Below are positions 54,944 to 64,000 of a DNA stretch of 64,000 nt, one piece after another. Source of the stretch: Leptolyngbya sp. FACHB-321 (GTDB taxonomy: Bacteria > Cyanobacteriota > Cyanobacteriia > Leptolyngbyales > Leptolyngbyaceae); NCBI RefSeq assembly GCF_014695975.1, contig NZ_JACJPI010000081.1:294138-358137 (forward strand), in the 5' to 3' direction. The notes under the pieces were generated by a model. The model was given only the letters and a program-made list of their open reading frames with translations. It was not told the origin of the DNA and ran no database searches. The position numbers and the translations under genes were made by a program. Numbering within the stretch: the first letter of the stretch is position 1; the number at the start of each line of letters is the position of its first letter.

Positions 54944-57280
54944 GTGCAAGAAGACTTTAGACTGATTGTTGATTTGGTCACGGTACTGGCGGCAGCGGCA
55001 GCAGGCGGTATTCTAGCGGCAGTGTTGCGACAGCCGATTCTGCTGGGGTATCTGCTGGCAGGCATGATTGTGGGTCCTGCTGGACTAGGGTTAATTAAAG
55101 AACTCATCCAGGTAGAAACGCTGGCGCAGTTTGGTGTGGCTTTTCTGCTGTTTGCCTTGGGTGTAGAGTTCTCGTTCTCAGAACTAAGAAAGGTAAAGGG
55201 TATTAGCCTCGGTGGGGGCGGCTTACAGATCGTGTTGACGATCGCTATTACAGCGCTAGTCTCATTGGGCATGGGGTGGGTGACATCACCCGCTCAGGGC
55301 GTGTTTTTGGGCGCAACCCTGTCTCTCTCCTCAACGGCTGTAGTGCTCAAGTGCCTGATGGAGCGGAATGAAACTGCAACGCCACATGGTCAGGTGATGT
55401 TGGGCATTCTGGTCGTGCAAGATCTGGCGTTGGGTCTGATGCTGGCGGTGCTGCCTGCCCTCGACAAACCTGTAGAAGAAATTGGCATTGCGATCGGTTG
55501 GGCACTGCTGCAAACAGGACTTTTAGGCTTAGGCGCAGTGATTGCTGGCATCTGGGTCATTCCGCCGTTGTTGCGGTTGCTGGCACGTACAGAAAGTAAG
55601 GAATTGTTTCTGCTTGGTGTGGTTGCTATTTGTCTGGGCATTGCGCTGTTGACGGAGCACCTGGGGCTATCGATCGAGATGGGTGCGTTTGTTGCAGGGC
55701 TGATGATTTCAGAGGTTGAGTATGCTGATCAGACGCTGAATTACGTCGAACCCCTGCGCGACATTTTTGCTTGCCTCTTTTTTGCCACGATCGGGATGCT
55801 AATTGATCCCGTTTTTCTATGGCATAACCTGGAGTTGATTCTGGGTCTGGTGGCGCTGGTCTTTGTCGGCAAATTTCTGATTGTCACGCCGTTAGTACTT
55901 CTCTTCCGCTATCCGCTCAAAACAGCACTCATCGCCGGGCTGGGGTTGGCTCAAATCGGGGAGTTCTCCTTTGTGCTGGCAAGTGAAGGGCTGTCGCTGG
56001 GGTTGGTGTCGCGCCGCGTCTACTTGCTGGTACTGGGTACAACTGCCGTCACACTGGTGCTGACTCCCTTCATTCTGCGGTTGATCCCACAGCTTTTTGC
56101 CTGGGCAGAATCGCTTCCGTGGCTCCAAAAGTATTTAGAACGTACAGACGTTGCCCTTGCAGTTGCAGATGATCTACCGACGCAAAACCATGTTGTCGTC
56201 TGTGGTTATGGTCAGGTCGGACGAAACATCGTGCAACTTTTGCGCGAACATAGCTACCCCGTGATTGTGATTGACCAGTCTGAGCACCGTATTCAAGCGA
56301 TGCGAGAGGTTGGCATTCCCTACGTTTACGGCAACGCCGCCAGCCTGCATGTGCTGGAGAAGGCTGGGGTGCAGACGGCGCAGGGTATGGCGATCGCCCT
56401 ACCAGACCCTATGAGTACCCGGCTTTGCCTCAAACGCTCTCTGGAGCTAGCTCCAGACCTGGATGTAGTCGTGCGGGCAACTCAGGATAAAGATTTGGAA
56501 CTGCTCTACCAGTTGGGTGCCAAAGAAGTGGTGCAACCAGACTTTGAGGCAAGTTTAGAGCTATCCTCCCATTTGCTAACTGGTATTGGTATACCGCTAC
56601 CTGTCATCCAACGAGAAGTGGGGCAGATTCGCAGTTCTCACTACTTGGGGTTGCGATCGGAAAAGCCCTCTTATCAGGTATCGCGGGAGCTTAAAGAAGC
56701 AACTCAGGACATGAATAATCGGTGGTATCCCCTCCCAACCAATTCGCCCTTGATTGGCATGACGGTAGAAGAAACCGACTTGCGTCGCTTGACAGGGGTA
56801 AGCTTGATGGCAATTCAGCGAGTCGATGGTGAAGAGCTAGATTACCCCGATGCTAAAACTGCCCTTCAAGCAGGCGATCGACTACTGGTTGTAGGAGAAA
56901 CGACCGAGCTTGCTGCCTTTGACGAACTGGCAAAAGGAGAAGCCGCTGTTCCGACTGAAAACGCTTCCTGTCAATGGCTGCTAGTGCCCGAAACCAGCCG
57001 TGTTGTTGGTAAAACTCTTTCAGAGTTACATATTCGACGGCAGTTTGGTGTTTTGATTCAGGCAATTCGTCGAGAAGGGAAATTCATCCGCTTCCCCGAT
57101 GGCAAAAGCGATTTACAGGCGGGCGATCGTCTCTTGCTCTGCGGTGGGTTTTACGCGCTTAGTCAAGCTAGCCAATGGATCTTGCCAGCAGTGGAGCCTG
57201 TAGCGGCGCTACCGTTAGTCGCTACCGTTTCAGTGAGTGAACCACTTCGAGAGGCACCTTTGCCAGAGAGCGAGAGTTAG
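54944..57280 (+). CDS. KefB-type cation:proton antiporter (CPA2) with TrkA-N and TrkA-C domains
   Basis: The 778-residue protein has about twelve membrane segments (to about residue 390), including LLGYLLAGMIVGPAGLG and LGATLSLSSTAVVLKCL; then TrkA-N (NHVVVCGYGQVGRNIVQLL, IVIDQSEHR) and two TrkA-C domains (about 590-660 and 675-750). NAD(H) or nucleotide binding by TrkA-N should control K+ or Na+ exchange against protons. Start is GTG 54944. Family confident; the cation is not. Confidence 0.93.
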   Translation: MQEDFRLIVDLVTVLAAAAAGGILAAVLRQPILLGYLLAGMIVGPAGLGLIKELIQVETLAQFGVAFLLFALGVEFSFSELRKVKGISLGGGGLQIVLTIAITALVSLGMGWVTSPAQGVFLGATLSLSSTAVVLKCLMERNETATPHGQVMLGILVVQDLALGLMLAVLPALDKPVEEIGIAIGWALLQTGLLGLGAVIAGIWVIPPLLRLLARTESKELFLLGVVAICLGIALLTEHLGLSIEMGAFVAGLMISEVEYADQTLNYVEPLRDIFACLFFATIGMLIDPVFLWHNLELILGLVALVFVGKFLIVTPLVLLFRYPLKTALIAGLGLAQIGEFSFVLASEGLSLGLVSRRVYLLVLGTTAVTLVLTPFILRLIPQLFAWAESLPWLQKYLERTDVALAVADDLPTQNHVVVCGYGQVGRNIVQLLREHSYPVIVIDQSEHRIQAMREVGIPYVYGNAASLHVLEKAGVQTAQGMAIALPDPMSTRLCLKRSLELAPDLDVVVRATQDKDLELLYQLGAKEVVQPDFEASLELSSHLLTGIGIPLPVIQREVGQIRSSHYLGLRSEKPSYQVSRELKEATQDMNNRWYPLPTNSPLIGMTVEETDLRRLTGVSLMAIQRVDGEELDYPDAKTALQAGDRLLVVGETTELAAFDELAKGEAAVPTENASCQWLLVPETSRVVGKTLSELHIRRQFGVLIQAIRREGKFIRFPDGKSDLQAGDRLLLCGGFYALSQASQWILPAVEPVAALPLVATVSVSEPLREAPLPESES

Positions 57281-57343
57281 TGTGCAACGTCGATAACGTC
57301 TTAGAAAGCGTTAACTATGTTGTTTAGGGCACGTTTGTTTAAA

Positions 57344-57415
57344 TGGGTTGCCCGGGATTCGAACCCGGGACCAGTCGGTTAAAAGCCGAATGCTCTACCA
57401 CTGAGCTAGCAACCC
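57344..57415 (-). tRNA. tRNA-Lys (anticodon TTT)
   Basis: A 72-base cloverleaf on the minus strand: acceptor GGGTTGC pairs with GCAACCC, D arm GCTCAGTGGTAGAGC, anticodon loop CTTTTAA with anticodon TTT, and T arm CCGGG-TTCGAAT-CCCGG. The discriminator is A and CCA is not encoded. Confidence 0.97.
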
Positions 57416-57491
57416 GCGAGTGTGTGTTAACTTGAACACCGCTGACAAAGGTAACACAGATTCGCTTGCACTTGCTACAAATTGTTCCTTT

Positions 57492-58784
57492 TTAGGCGAA
57501 AACGGCTGGGGAAACCCCACACTCCAGCGATTGCACAGGAATTTTAATCTGAAATGTCGTCCCTTGCCCTGCTGTAGACGCGCAATGCAGATGTCCACCA
57601 TGTTTTTCGACGACAATTTGATGGCTAATTGACAAGCCCAGCCCAGTGCCCTTGCCGACTGCTTTAGTGGTGAAAAAAGGATCAAAAATGTGCTGTCTTA
57701 CAGGCTCTGATATACCTGTTCCATTATCAGCAATCTCGATCAGCAGCCAGCCAGTCTCTTGTCTTGTCTGAATACGAATTGTGGGTAAAAATGGCTCGAC
57801 TGTCTGTGAAAACTTTGTTTCAGCTACCAGTGCATCGATCGCATTGCTAAGGAGATTCATAAAAACCTGGTTGAGCTGCCCCCCATAGCACTCTACTAGA
57901 GGCAGATCGCCGTAGGCTTTGACCACTTGAATACCAGGACGATCGGACTTTGACTTCAGGTGGCTCTGCAAAAGCATAAGGGTACTGTCAATACCTTCAT
58001 GAATATTGACAGGCTTTTTTTGAGTCTCGTCTAACTGTGCAAAAGTGCGGAGCGACTGCACCAATTGACGAATTCGATCAGTGCCAACTTTCATGGATGA
58101 CAGCATTTTCGGCAAATCTTCATTGAGAAACTCTAAATCGCTGCTAGCGATCGCACTTTGCACGTTTGCTGTAGGTTGGGGGTACGCCTCCTGATAGGTC
58201 TGCAAAAGCCGCAGCAACTCGTGCGTATACTCTGTCGTATGTATTAGATTGCCGTGAATGAAATTGACCGGATTATTAATCTCATGGGCAACGCCTGCAA
58301 CTAGCTGCCCCAGTCCAGACATCTTTTCGGTTTGAATAAGCTGTAACTGTGCTTGCTGAAGCTGACTGACTGTTCGCTCTAGCTCCTGGTTTGCAGCCTC
58401 CAACTGAGCCGGACTGGGCAACGCCAACACTTTGGGCACCAGCGGAATGAGTTCTAGCGCTGTAATGACCGAGATAAGTGCAGTGCAGGCTTTGATTGCG
58501 CCCGCTACCCAGTACGTTGGATGCCAGATTGTCCAAATATCCATGATGTGCCCAGCACCGCAGGCAATGATGAAGGCACCAAACAGCCAAAAAATCCAGT
58601 TGAAAGGAATGTCTTTGCTTTTAGAAACAAAGTAAACTAGCGTCACAGGAATGGAGAAATAAGCAAGCGCGATCGCGCCGTCGCTGATCACATGCAGCCA
58701 GACTAACTCTGGCTGCCAAAGATAGCAGTGCCCATGTGCAACAAACCCCTGTGGATTAAGAAAACTTTGTAGCGCTTCTAGCAT
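57492..58784 (-). CDS. sensor histidine kinase with ethylene-receptor-type N-terminal domain
   Basis: The 430-residue protein begins with three membrane segments that match the plant ETR1 ethylene-binding domain: [13 protein letters not shown] then [12 protein letters not shown]. Asp35, Tyr42, Pro46, Cys75 and His79 align with ETR1 Asp25, Tyr32, Pro36, Cys65 and His69 without gaps, including the two copper ligands. A coiled linker follows, then the kinase core with phospho-acceptor His167 in HEINNPVNF, and ATP-binding motifs [14 protein letters not shown] and GTGLGLSI. No receiver or PAS domain. ATG 58784 has GAGG six bases upstream; a GTG at 58796 lies in frame. Relatives such as SynEtr1 sense ethylene. 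Ligand here is inferred. Confidence 0.92.
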   Translation of the reverse strand: MLEALQSFLNPQGFVAHGHCYLWQPELVWLHVISDGAIALAYFSIPVTLVYFVSKSKDIPFNWIFWLFGAFIIACGAGHIMDIWTIWHPTYWVAGAIKACTALISVITALELIPLVPKVLALPSPAQLEAANQELERTVSQLQQAQLQLIQTEKMSGLGQLVAGVAHEINNPVNFIHGNLIHTTEYTHELLRLLQTYQEAYPQPTANVQSAIASSDLEFLNEDLPKMLSSMKVGTDRIRQLVQSLRTFAQLDETQKKPVNIHEGIDSTLMLLQSHLKSKSDRPGIQVVKAYGDLPLVECYGGQLNQVFMNLLSNAIDALVAETKFSQTVEPFLPTIRIQTRQETGWLLIEIADNGTGISEPVRQHIFDPFFTTKAVGKGTGLGLSISHQIVVEKHGGHLHCASTAGQGTTFQIKIPVQSLECGVSPAVFA

Positions 58785-59151
58785 AAGAATCCTCACGAAA
58801 ACACACGGTGACTTGTCAGCTTTGGTATGAGCACCTTGCTTTATTGAGTGGCACCCATAACTTCAACGGTAGAATGCCCAGATTTGGCGCATCATCATCA
58901 AGTTGGTTGAGCAATAGCCGACCTGAATGCTAAGAGCAGGTGATTCTAGAGAAATAATTCGGGCTGTAAGCAAAATGACTGCTAAGGTGAAAGATTGTAC
59001 GAGCAGTACGCACCAAACCTCAAAGCAGTTGATACTTGATGCAATCATCCCCTTGATCGTTTTAACGGTATGCCTCTCATTGCCAGACTAGTTTTGTGAT
59101 GTCGGGTTATTGCCGTCAGTGTGTGCCGTTAGCAATGAATTGCCACTAGCA
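58785..59151. other. divergent gap between the ethylene-receptor-like kinase and a small membrane gene
   Basis: About 365 bases. A 61-codon minus frame (58863-59048) shows no family features and is not supported. Promoters of both flanking genes should lie here. Confidence 0.45.
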
Positions 59152-59376
59152 ATGATTGGATTGATTGGTAAGGTTTTGGTGTTCTCTACAGCGCTAGCGA
59201 TCGCTATCAAATATGGTGCCCCAGCGCTGTCCCTTGCTCCGACAACAACGAATGCACTCCTTGCGGTCTGGCTACCCGCCACGATCGCCGCATTTACGCT
59301 TGGCTGGCGTTGGCAGCGAGAGCGAAAGGGGATGAAGGCTGCCGCCGTAAGCGAAAGCCGAACTTACAAAGGTTAA
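59152..59376 (+). CDS. small membrane protein, conserved-looking
   Basis: The 74-residue protein from ATG 59152 has two hydrophobic helices (LIGKVLVFSTALAIAIKYG and LLAVWLPATIAAFTLGW) and a basic C-terminus. It is followed after 86 bases by an AI-2E/PerM gene on the same strand. The GLIGKVLVFSTAL opening is familiar from small cyanobacterial membrane proteins. A TTG upstream is less likely. Function unknown. Confidence 0.65.
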   Translation: MIGLIGKVLVFSTALAIAIKYGAPALSLAPTTTNALLAVWLPATIAAFTLGWRWQRERKGMKAAAVSESRTYKG

Positions 59377-59462
59377 GGGATGAAGACTGAGCATTGAGTG
59401 GGCTTACCTGCTCTGGCTCATTAATGGCTAAAAATTTCTGCCCCTTTCATGTGGAGTGTGCG

Positions 59463-60641
59463 GTGAACTTGGGTCAATGGATTGGTTTTTTAGCGCTGGT
59501 GGTCTGCCTCTATATCGTCTGGCAAATCCGTCAAGTGCTGCTGCTGGTGTTTGCCGCTGTCGTGCTGGCAAATAGCTTAAATCTGCTGTCGCGACGCTTT
59601 CAACAGGCTGGAATGCGGCGATCGATAGCAGTCTTGCTCTCCGTTGGTTGCTTTGTTGCTGTCTTGGTTGGCTTCTTTCTGCTGATTGTGCCATCGTTCG
59701 CCAATCAGTTTCAGGAGTTGATTGTGCTGGTGCCAGCAGGGGTCGATCGCCTGAATGGCTGGACGAACAATCTCATTCGCATGGTGCCCAGTACGTTCAG
59801 CCCTTACCTGCCTAACCTTGACAGCTTGGGTGCACAGATTCAGCCGTATATCAATCGGCTACTTGGCAGTTCGTTTGCTTTCTTCTCTAGCTCACTGGGA
59901 GCGGTTGTCAACATCTTGCTAGTGTTGATTTTAGGGCTGATGCTGTTAATTAATCCAACAGCGTATCGACGTGGCTTCATCCGTCTGTTTCCAGCGTTCT
60001 ATCGTCAGCGAATCGATTACATTCTTAAAGAGTGCGAGTCTTCACTGGGTCGGTGGATTGTTGGTGCATTGATTAGTATGAGCGTTGTTGCCGTCCTCAG
60101 CAGTACTGGACTAGCATTATTGGGTGTCAAAGCTGCGCTAGCACAGGGCATTTTAGCGGGTTTACTCAACTTCATTCCCAACATTGGTCCAACCTTAAGC
60201 GTCGTATTGCCGATGGCAACCGCTCTGCTGGACTCACCCATTAAATCGCTCTTTGTTTTTATTCTCTACATTGCAATTCAGCAGTTTGAAAGTAATCTGC
60301 TGACTCCGTTTGTCATGGCGCAGCAGGTTTCTTTATTGCCTGCCGCGAGCTTGTTAGCACAGGTCTTTTTTGCAACAGTTTTTGGTTTTTTGGGCTTGGC
60401 GTTAGCGCTGCCGCTTACGGTCGTCAGCCAGATCTGGATTCGTCGGGTTTTGATCGAAGACGTAATGGATCAATGGGGCGTAAAGCATCAAAAGCGCCTG
60501 TCTCCTTCGTTAGATGGTCAGCAGCCAACTGATGATTATGCTCCACCTGTGATTACGGAAACTGTGCTACATCCCCGTCCCCTACCGACGGATGAAGCGG
60601 CGCTAAAACCAGCAGATGATACGTCGCTCAACAAAGATTAG
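59463..60641 (+). CDS. AI-2E/PerM family membrane transporter (second copy)
   Basis: The 392-residue protein starts at GTG 59463 behind a GGAG site eight bases away; ATG 59424 and TTG 59394 in frame are less likely. It has the PF01594 pattern: N-terminal hairpin (WIGFLALVVCLYIVWQIRQ), soluble middle, and LLNFIPNIGPTLSVVLPMATAL with FLGLALALPLTVV. The hydrophilic tail is 60 residues. It resembles the protein at 14490-15740 but differs in sequence. Substrate unknown. Confidence 0.92.
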   Translation: MNLGQWIGFLALVVCLYIVWQIRQVLLLVFAAVVLANSLNLLSRRFQQAGMRRSIAVLLSVGCFVAVLVGFFLLIVPSFANQFQELIVLVPAGVDRLNGWTNNLIRMVPSTFSPYLPNLDSLGAQIQPYINRLLGSSFAFFSSSLGAVVNILLVLILGLMLLINPTAYRRGFIRLFPAFYRQRIDYILKECESSLGRWIVGALISMSVVAVLSSTGLALLGVKAALAQGILAGLLNFIPNIGPTLSVVLPMATALLDSPIKSLFVFILYIAIQQFESNLLTPFVMAQQVSLLPAASLLAQVFFATVFGFLGLALALPLTVVSQIWIRRVLIEDVMDQWGVKHQKRLSPSLDGQQPTDDYAPPVITETVLHPRPLPTDEAALKPADDTSLNKD

Positions 60642-60700
60642 GCGGCATTGGTAGCCAGGCAGCAGCACATCTAAGATATCCTCACTTTACTGAGATCTTC

Positions 60701-61489
60701 ATGTCTAAACTTCAAGCGCTCATTTTTGATGTTGATGGTACGTTGGCAGACACCGAGAGAGACGGGCATCGCGTTGCCTTTAATCGGGCGTTTGCTGAAG
60801 CTGGTTTGGACTGGGAGTGGTCAGTTGAACGCTATGGCGAATTGCTAGCGGTGACGGGCGGCAAGGAGCGGATTCAACAGTACTTAACGACTGACCATCC
60901 AGACTTTGAGCCACCGGGCGATCGACGGGAGTGGATCGCAGGCTTACACAAAGCTAAGACAGCACACTACACGCAGCTTATTGAGGAAAATGTGGTGCCG
61001 CTACGCCCTGGTGTGAAACGGTTGCTTCAGGACGCGCGCGAGGCTGGACTAAGGTTGGCGATCGCCACCACCACTACGCCAGCTAACGTGACGGCTCTTT
61101 TACAAACAGCACTTGGTGCCGATAGCCTTGACTGGTTTGAGGTCATTGCAGCCGGTGACATTGTGCCTGCCAAAAAGCCCGCACCGGATATTTACGACTA
61201 TGCGCTAAAGGCACTGCAACTTGAACCTCACGTTTGTTTAGCGTTTGAAGACTCCCACGCAGGCTTGCAGTCATCGCGACAGGCAGACCTAGCTACCGTA
61301 ATTACGGTTAATGACTATACTCAGAAGCAAGACTTTACAGGCGCGTCGCTAGTGGTTGATCATCTGGGAGAGCCAAATCTACCGTTTGAGGTATTAGCAG
61401 GAGAGACCGGCGGCAGCACCTTTTTTGACATCAAACTCGCGCAATATCTCCAAGATCTACGGCACTCATCCGGGGCTTCTACCACCTGA
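60701..61489 (+). CDS. cbbY: HAD-superfamily phosphatase, CbbY-like
   Basis: The 262-residue protein has HAD motif [12 protein letters not shown] (Asp10, Asp12), a helical cap ([16 protein letters not shown]), motif [12 protein letters not shown], motif III Lys ([10 protein letters not shown]) and motif [13 protein letters not shown]. This is the CbbY/beta-phosphoglucomutase group; CbbY removes the RuBisCO inhibitor xylulose-1,5-bisphosphate in Calvin-cycle organisms, a plausible role here. ATG 60701. Confidence 0.88.
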   Translation: MSKLQALIFDVDGTLADTERDGHRVAFNRAFAEAGLDWEWSVERYGELLAVTGGKERIQQYLTTDHPDFEPPGDRREWIAGLHKAKTAHYTQLIEENVVPLRPGVKRLLQDAREAGLRLAIATTTTPANVTALLQTALGADSLDWFEVIAAGDIVPAKKPAPDIYDYALKALQLEPHVCLAFEDSHAGLQSSRQADLATVITVNDYTQKQDFTGASLVVDHLGEPNLPFEVLAGETGGSTFFDIKLAQYLQDLRHSSGASTT

Positions 61490-61598
61490 ATCCTTGTACA
61501 ATGAGCGGTGTAAAGTGAGCAAACGTCGGCATTCGTCTGTCGATCGCGCTCACTCAATGCTAATCGCTGCACACTACTGTTTGAACAGGAGGATCATT

Positions 61599-62180
61599 TT
61601 GAAGGAAATTTTAGTCAGCCTGGGCGTTATGGTTGCTTGTGTAGTCGTGCTGGTTGTGTCTCAAATTGGTGGCAAGCAAGATGCCGCGCTAGCACAGCCT
61701 CTGCAAGTAAAGCAGTCCAGCGAACTGGCCGCATCCCAAGTGCCCGCCACTGTTAACCCTCAAAGCAGCGCCTCGGCTGCACCCATACTCATGGCAGATG
61801 CTTCAACTTCACCTACACCGAAAGAAACTGGAGACAAGGTTTCTACTACAACGCCCTCTGGCTTGAAGTACGTTGATTTGGTGGAAGGGACGGGCGACTC
61901 ACCAAAGTCTGGTCAAACAGTGACAGTGCATTACACTGGCACGCTGGAAGATGGCACGAAGTTTGATAGTTCGCGCGATCGCAACCAACCATTCAAATTC
62001 AAGATTGGTGTTGGACAAGTGATTAAAGGCTGGGATGAAGGTGTTGGCAGTATGAAAGTCGGCGGTCGTCGTCAGCTCACCATTCCCTCCGAGTTGGGCT
62101 ATGGTGCGCGTGGGGCAGGTGGTGTTATTCCTCCCAACGCTACTCTTTTGTTCGACGTTGAGCTACTAGAGACCAAATAA
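61599..62180 (+). CDS. exported FKBP-type peptidyl-prolyl isomerase
   Basis: The 193-residue protein starts at TTG 61599, with a perfect AGGAGG six bases before it. A longer frame back to 61425 overlaps the HAD gene and is rejected. Residues 1-33 form a signal peptide ending ALA. The C-terminal FKBP domain shows [38 protein letters not shown] and [24 protein letters not shown]. The enzyme would assist folding of lumenal or periplasmic proteins. Confidence 0.92.
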   Translation: MKEILVSLGVMVACVVVLVVSQIGGKQDAALAQPLQVKQSSELAASQVPATVNPQSSASAAPILMADASTSPTPKETGDKVSTTTPSGLKYVDLVEGTGDSPKSGQTVTVHYTGTLEDGTKFDSSRDRNQPFKFKIGVGQVIKGWDEGVGSMKVGGRRQLTIPSELGYGARGAGGVIPPNATLLFDVELLETK

Positions 62181-62486
62181 TAGTTTCAGTAGAACCTTAA
62201 TAGCAAGTCTGAGGACTTTTTAAGCCGTTAGCATTTAGTACATCCCATTTTGTACTGAGCGCTGACGGCTTTCCCATTACGGCTGCTCAGCCCTTTCCTA
62301 TAGTGCGATCGAGCTTCTTGCTTGCTAATTTAATGTACGATGCGTTGCTCTAACGTAATGCATTAATACTCTAAGAAGTATGAGTTACACACTCTAAGAA
62401 GTATGAGTTACACTTCGCCACCCGTCCTACAAATCATAAGAGTCTAGGTACTTCTAGAAGCGTTTTGCATAGGAGTTAAGCCTTCA
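62181..62486. other. gap before the LON-like gene
   Basis: About 306 bases. It holds a 23-base tandem duplication (62368-62413), the likely promoter of the next gene and a TAGGAG site about a dozen bases before its ATG. Confidence 0.55.
62368..62413. repeat. perfect 23-base tandem direct repeat
   Basis: The 23 bases from 62368 to 62390 (ACTCTAAGAAGTATGAG then TTACAC) are repeated without a gap from 62391 to 62413 with no mismatch. Confidence 0.92.
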
Positions 62487-63713
62487 ATGAGCAATGAGCT
62501 TAATTTTGAACTCTCTGGCGGTACTGATGTTGCTAAGTGGTTTCTCTTTCATCCAGAAGATCTGGCCCACCGTTGGCATGCTCCCCCTAGTTGGTGGATT
62601 GAAGATTTTGCCGTAAGCAAGGAGTTTGCGGCTGGCAGTTTAGTTGCGGTCAGTACTGGTAAAGATGGCGGTTTCAAAATTCGCTTTACGAATCGGGGCT
62701 TGACCGAGCGCGAGCAAACCTATGTCAGAAAAACAGCGGCATTTCGACTGCGAGTGTTGCATGGTCGCCTCTATCTAGATGGTGGTTGGGCTGTACCAGA
62801 GGTAAACCAAATTAACCCGGAGGAGTGTTACTCTTCTGACGATGCCTGGATTACGTTACCGAATGGTGATTATCGAGCCACAGTGTATGCCATTGCCTGG
62901 TTTGAGGAACCGGGCGCTATGGATGAGAACGGGTATTCAACACCTCAAGCCTTGACCACGTATGTTGTCGAGCTTCAGTCTGTAGCGAGTTTGGAAGAGA
63001 TTGTTCCACCTACATCCATTCCAGACCTAGATCCTATTCTTTACACGTTTGAAGACAGTGACTTACCTGAAGCAGCTTGGCTCACAAATGAGGAGTACAC
63101 GGAACCCCTTGCCCCTGTATATCCACTTTTGTACTGGCATGAAGTGATCTTTCCAGGCATAGAACAAGAATTTTCTCTTGAACCGGATGCACCCTTTGAG
63201 GTTGTAGATGGGCAAATGGTCATCAGTTACTCTATTGACGAGCAAGCGATCGGGACATTGTTCAGTGTCAGCCAGATGCCCAGTAGAAATATGTGCTACT
63301 TGATCTATAGCTACCACATGGAGCGCTTACAGCGGTATGACTATGACTACTTGCAGGGCGTGGGAACGCGGCTAGTACGGTTGAATCGAGTGTTTGAAAA
63401 AGAAGAAGATCTCTGGGTCGAGGTCGAACCTTATGAACCACCTCCTGTCTCTGTTGACCTATGTGCGATCGCTCGTCTGAAGCAACTGTTTGCCGACTAC
63501 GCAGACAAAAATGCCACCTACCAAGAGCGCATTCAGTTCCACCATTTCTATGCAGAGAGAGTAGCATCTCTCACGAACCCAAGAGAGTTAGGTTGGTTTA
63601 TCGCTAATGCCATTGATTTCAATGGTGATCAGCAGCAAGCGTTGCTGACCTTATCAGATGCCGACCTAATTGAGGCGTTAACCCAAGCCCTGGAAAGACG
63701 ATTAAGTGAATGA
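62487..63713 (+). CDS. hypothetical protein with LON-like C-terminal region
   Basis: The 408-residue protein begins MSNELNFELSGGTDVAKWF. Its first 170 residues are beta-rich and unrecognised. The C-terminal half looks like the Lon substrate-binding domain: YLIYSYHMERLQRYDYDY, GVGTRLVRLNRVFEKEEDLWVEVEPYE, and a closing NPRELGWFIANAIDFNGDQQQ helix then LLTLSDADLIEALTQALER. No ATPase or protease domain is present. The LON resemblance is pattern based; function is unknown. Confidence 0.72.
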   Translation: MSNELNFELSGGTDVAKWFLFHPEDLAHRWHAPPSWWIEDFAVSKEFAAGSLVAVSTGKDGGFKIRFTNRGLTEREQTYVRKTAAFRLRVLHGRLYLDGGWAVPEVNQINPEECYSSDDAWITLPNGDYRATVYAIAWFEEPGAMDENGYSTPQALTTYVVELQSVASLEEIVPPTSIPDLDPILYTFEDSDLPEAAWLTNEEYTEPLAPVYPLLYWHEVIFPGIEQEFSLEPDAPFEVVDGQMVISYSIDEQAIGTLFSVSQMPSRNMCYLIYSYHMERLQRYDYDYLQGVGTRLVRLNRVFEKEEDLWVEVEPYEPPPVSVDLCAIARLKQLFADYADKNATYQERIQFHHFYAERVASLTNPRELGWFIANAIDFNGDQQQALLTLSDADLIEALTQALERRLSE

Positions 63714-63910
63714 TGAGTCTTGACTTTTAGTAAGTGTTTTTTGACGAAGGTTCATATCATTCATACTCGTGAATCAAAGCAACAAAAGATGAGTACGATC
63801 GCCCCTCATCATAATTGAATCGAGACTGCGAAACCCAACATTTATGCTCTAGCGCGATCGCTGGACGCTAGTAATAACGTCAGTTCGGGTTAAGCCGGAA
63901 GGAGCAAATT

Positions 63911-64000
63911 GTGGTCAAGGGCAATGGATGGCTTCTTTGGCTGATGGCAATAGGCAATCAATCCGCCCAAGATATTGACAAAGCAATTGACTGGAGAACG
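63911..64000 (+). CDS. 5' end of a gene cut by the window edge
   Basis: Thirty codons from GTG 63911 to the last base, behind a GGAAGGAG ribosome-binding site. The start [19 protein letters not shown] is partly hydrophobic and could be a weak signal or membrane anchor. Too short to identify; a TTG in another frame overlaps. Confidence 0.5.
   Translation, partial: MVKGNGWLLWLMAIGNQSAQDIDKAIDWRT

Noticed and set aside
61425..61598. N-terminal extension of the FKBP frame
   Set aside because: It overlaps the HAD gene; the AGGAGG and signal peptide place the start at TTG 61599.
1..64000. Phage, transposon or CRISPR content
   Set aside because: No integrase, transposase, regularly spaced repeat array or composition shift was seen in the window.

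Overview
The window is a stretch of cyanobacterial chromosome. The evidence is a psaX photosystem I gene, a chorismate lyase of the plastoquinone route, Vipp1/IM30, Tic20, a SigC-type group 2 sigma factor, an ECF SigG-type sigma factor, a DciA-like protein, and frequent GCGATCGC (HIP1) octamers inside and between genes (for example at 3009). Base composition looks even and no integrase, transposase, CRISPR array, phage module or plasmid origin was found, so this reads as core and lineage-specific chromosome rather than an island. The species cannot be named from the window; gene content and loose packing fit a larger-genome, probably filamentous cyanobacterium.

Layout. 1-6 kb: a cut-off coiled-coil gene overlapping a CxxC flavoprotein, rpsF, a fumarylacetoacetase-family hydrolase, Tic20, chorismate lyase and a GlcD-type flavin oxidase. 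6-12 kb: hemC, a Ser/Thr kinase with a CHASE2 sensor, a lone LivH-type permease, an unlisted 47-residue psaX and lipA. 12-21 kb: a response regulator, yajQ, an AI-2E/PerM protein, a DHH phosphoesterase, Vipp1/PspA, a SPOR-like envelope protein, a DciA-like protein and a Cys-rich conserved protein. 21-22.3 kb is a gene-poor gap ending in a promoter-plus-terminator unit that looks like a small RNA. 22-28 kb: two exopolysaccharide-type transferases, a ClC-CBS-Usp-Usp fusion and a peptidoglycan-binding protein. 28-32 kb: fur with Fur-box-like sites, sigC, tpiA and a response regulator.

33-36.5 kb holds a succinic semialdehyde dehydrogenase followed by a ThDP enzyme that looks like acetolactate synthase but matches the cyanobacterial 2-oxoglutarate decarboxylase. 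Together they would convert 2-oxoglutarate to succinate and close the TCA cycle. 36.7-43 kb: a repeat-bearing secreted protein, a large membrane-anchored helical-repeat protein and two TPR proteins flanking a YdeI-family gene. After a 1-kb gap, 44-50 kb carries an acyltransferase and a cellulose-synthase-like GT2, an agmatinase-family gene, a redoxin, moaC, tRNA-Arg(ACG) and a gamma-glutamylcyclotransferase-like gene.

50-54.5 kb: an ECF sigma/anti-sigma pair preceded by a 57-residue exported peptide, an L,D-transpeptidase, a ComFB-like protein and an M23 peptidase, giving a cell-envelope flavour. 55-64 kb: a KefB-type antiporter, tRNA-Lys(TTT), a histidine kinase with a complete ethylene-receptor-type sensor domain, a small membrane protein, a second AI-2E/PerM protein, a CbbY-like HAD hydrolase, an exported FKBP, a LON-like hypothetical protein and a gene cut by the right edge. 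Gene functions come from motif recognition alone; no database search was possible.
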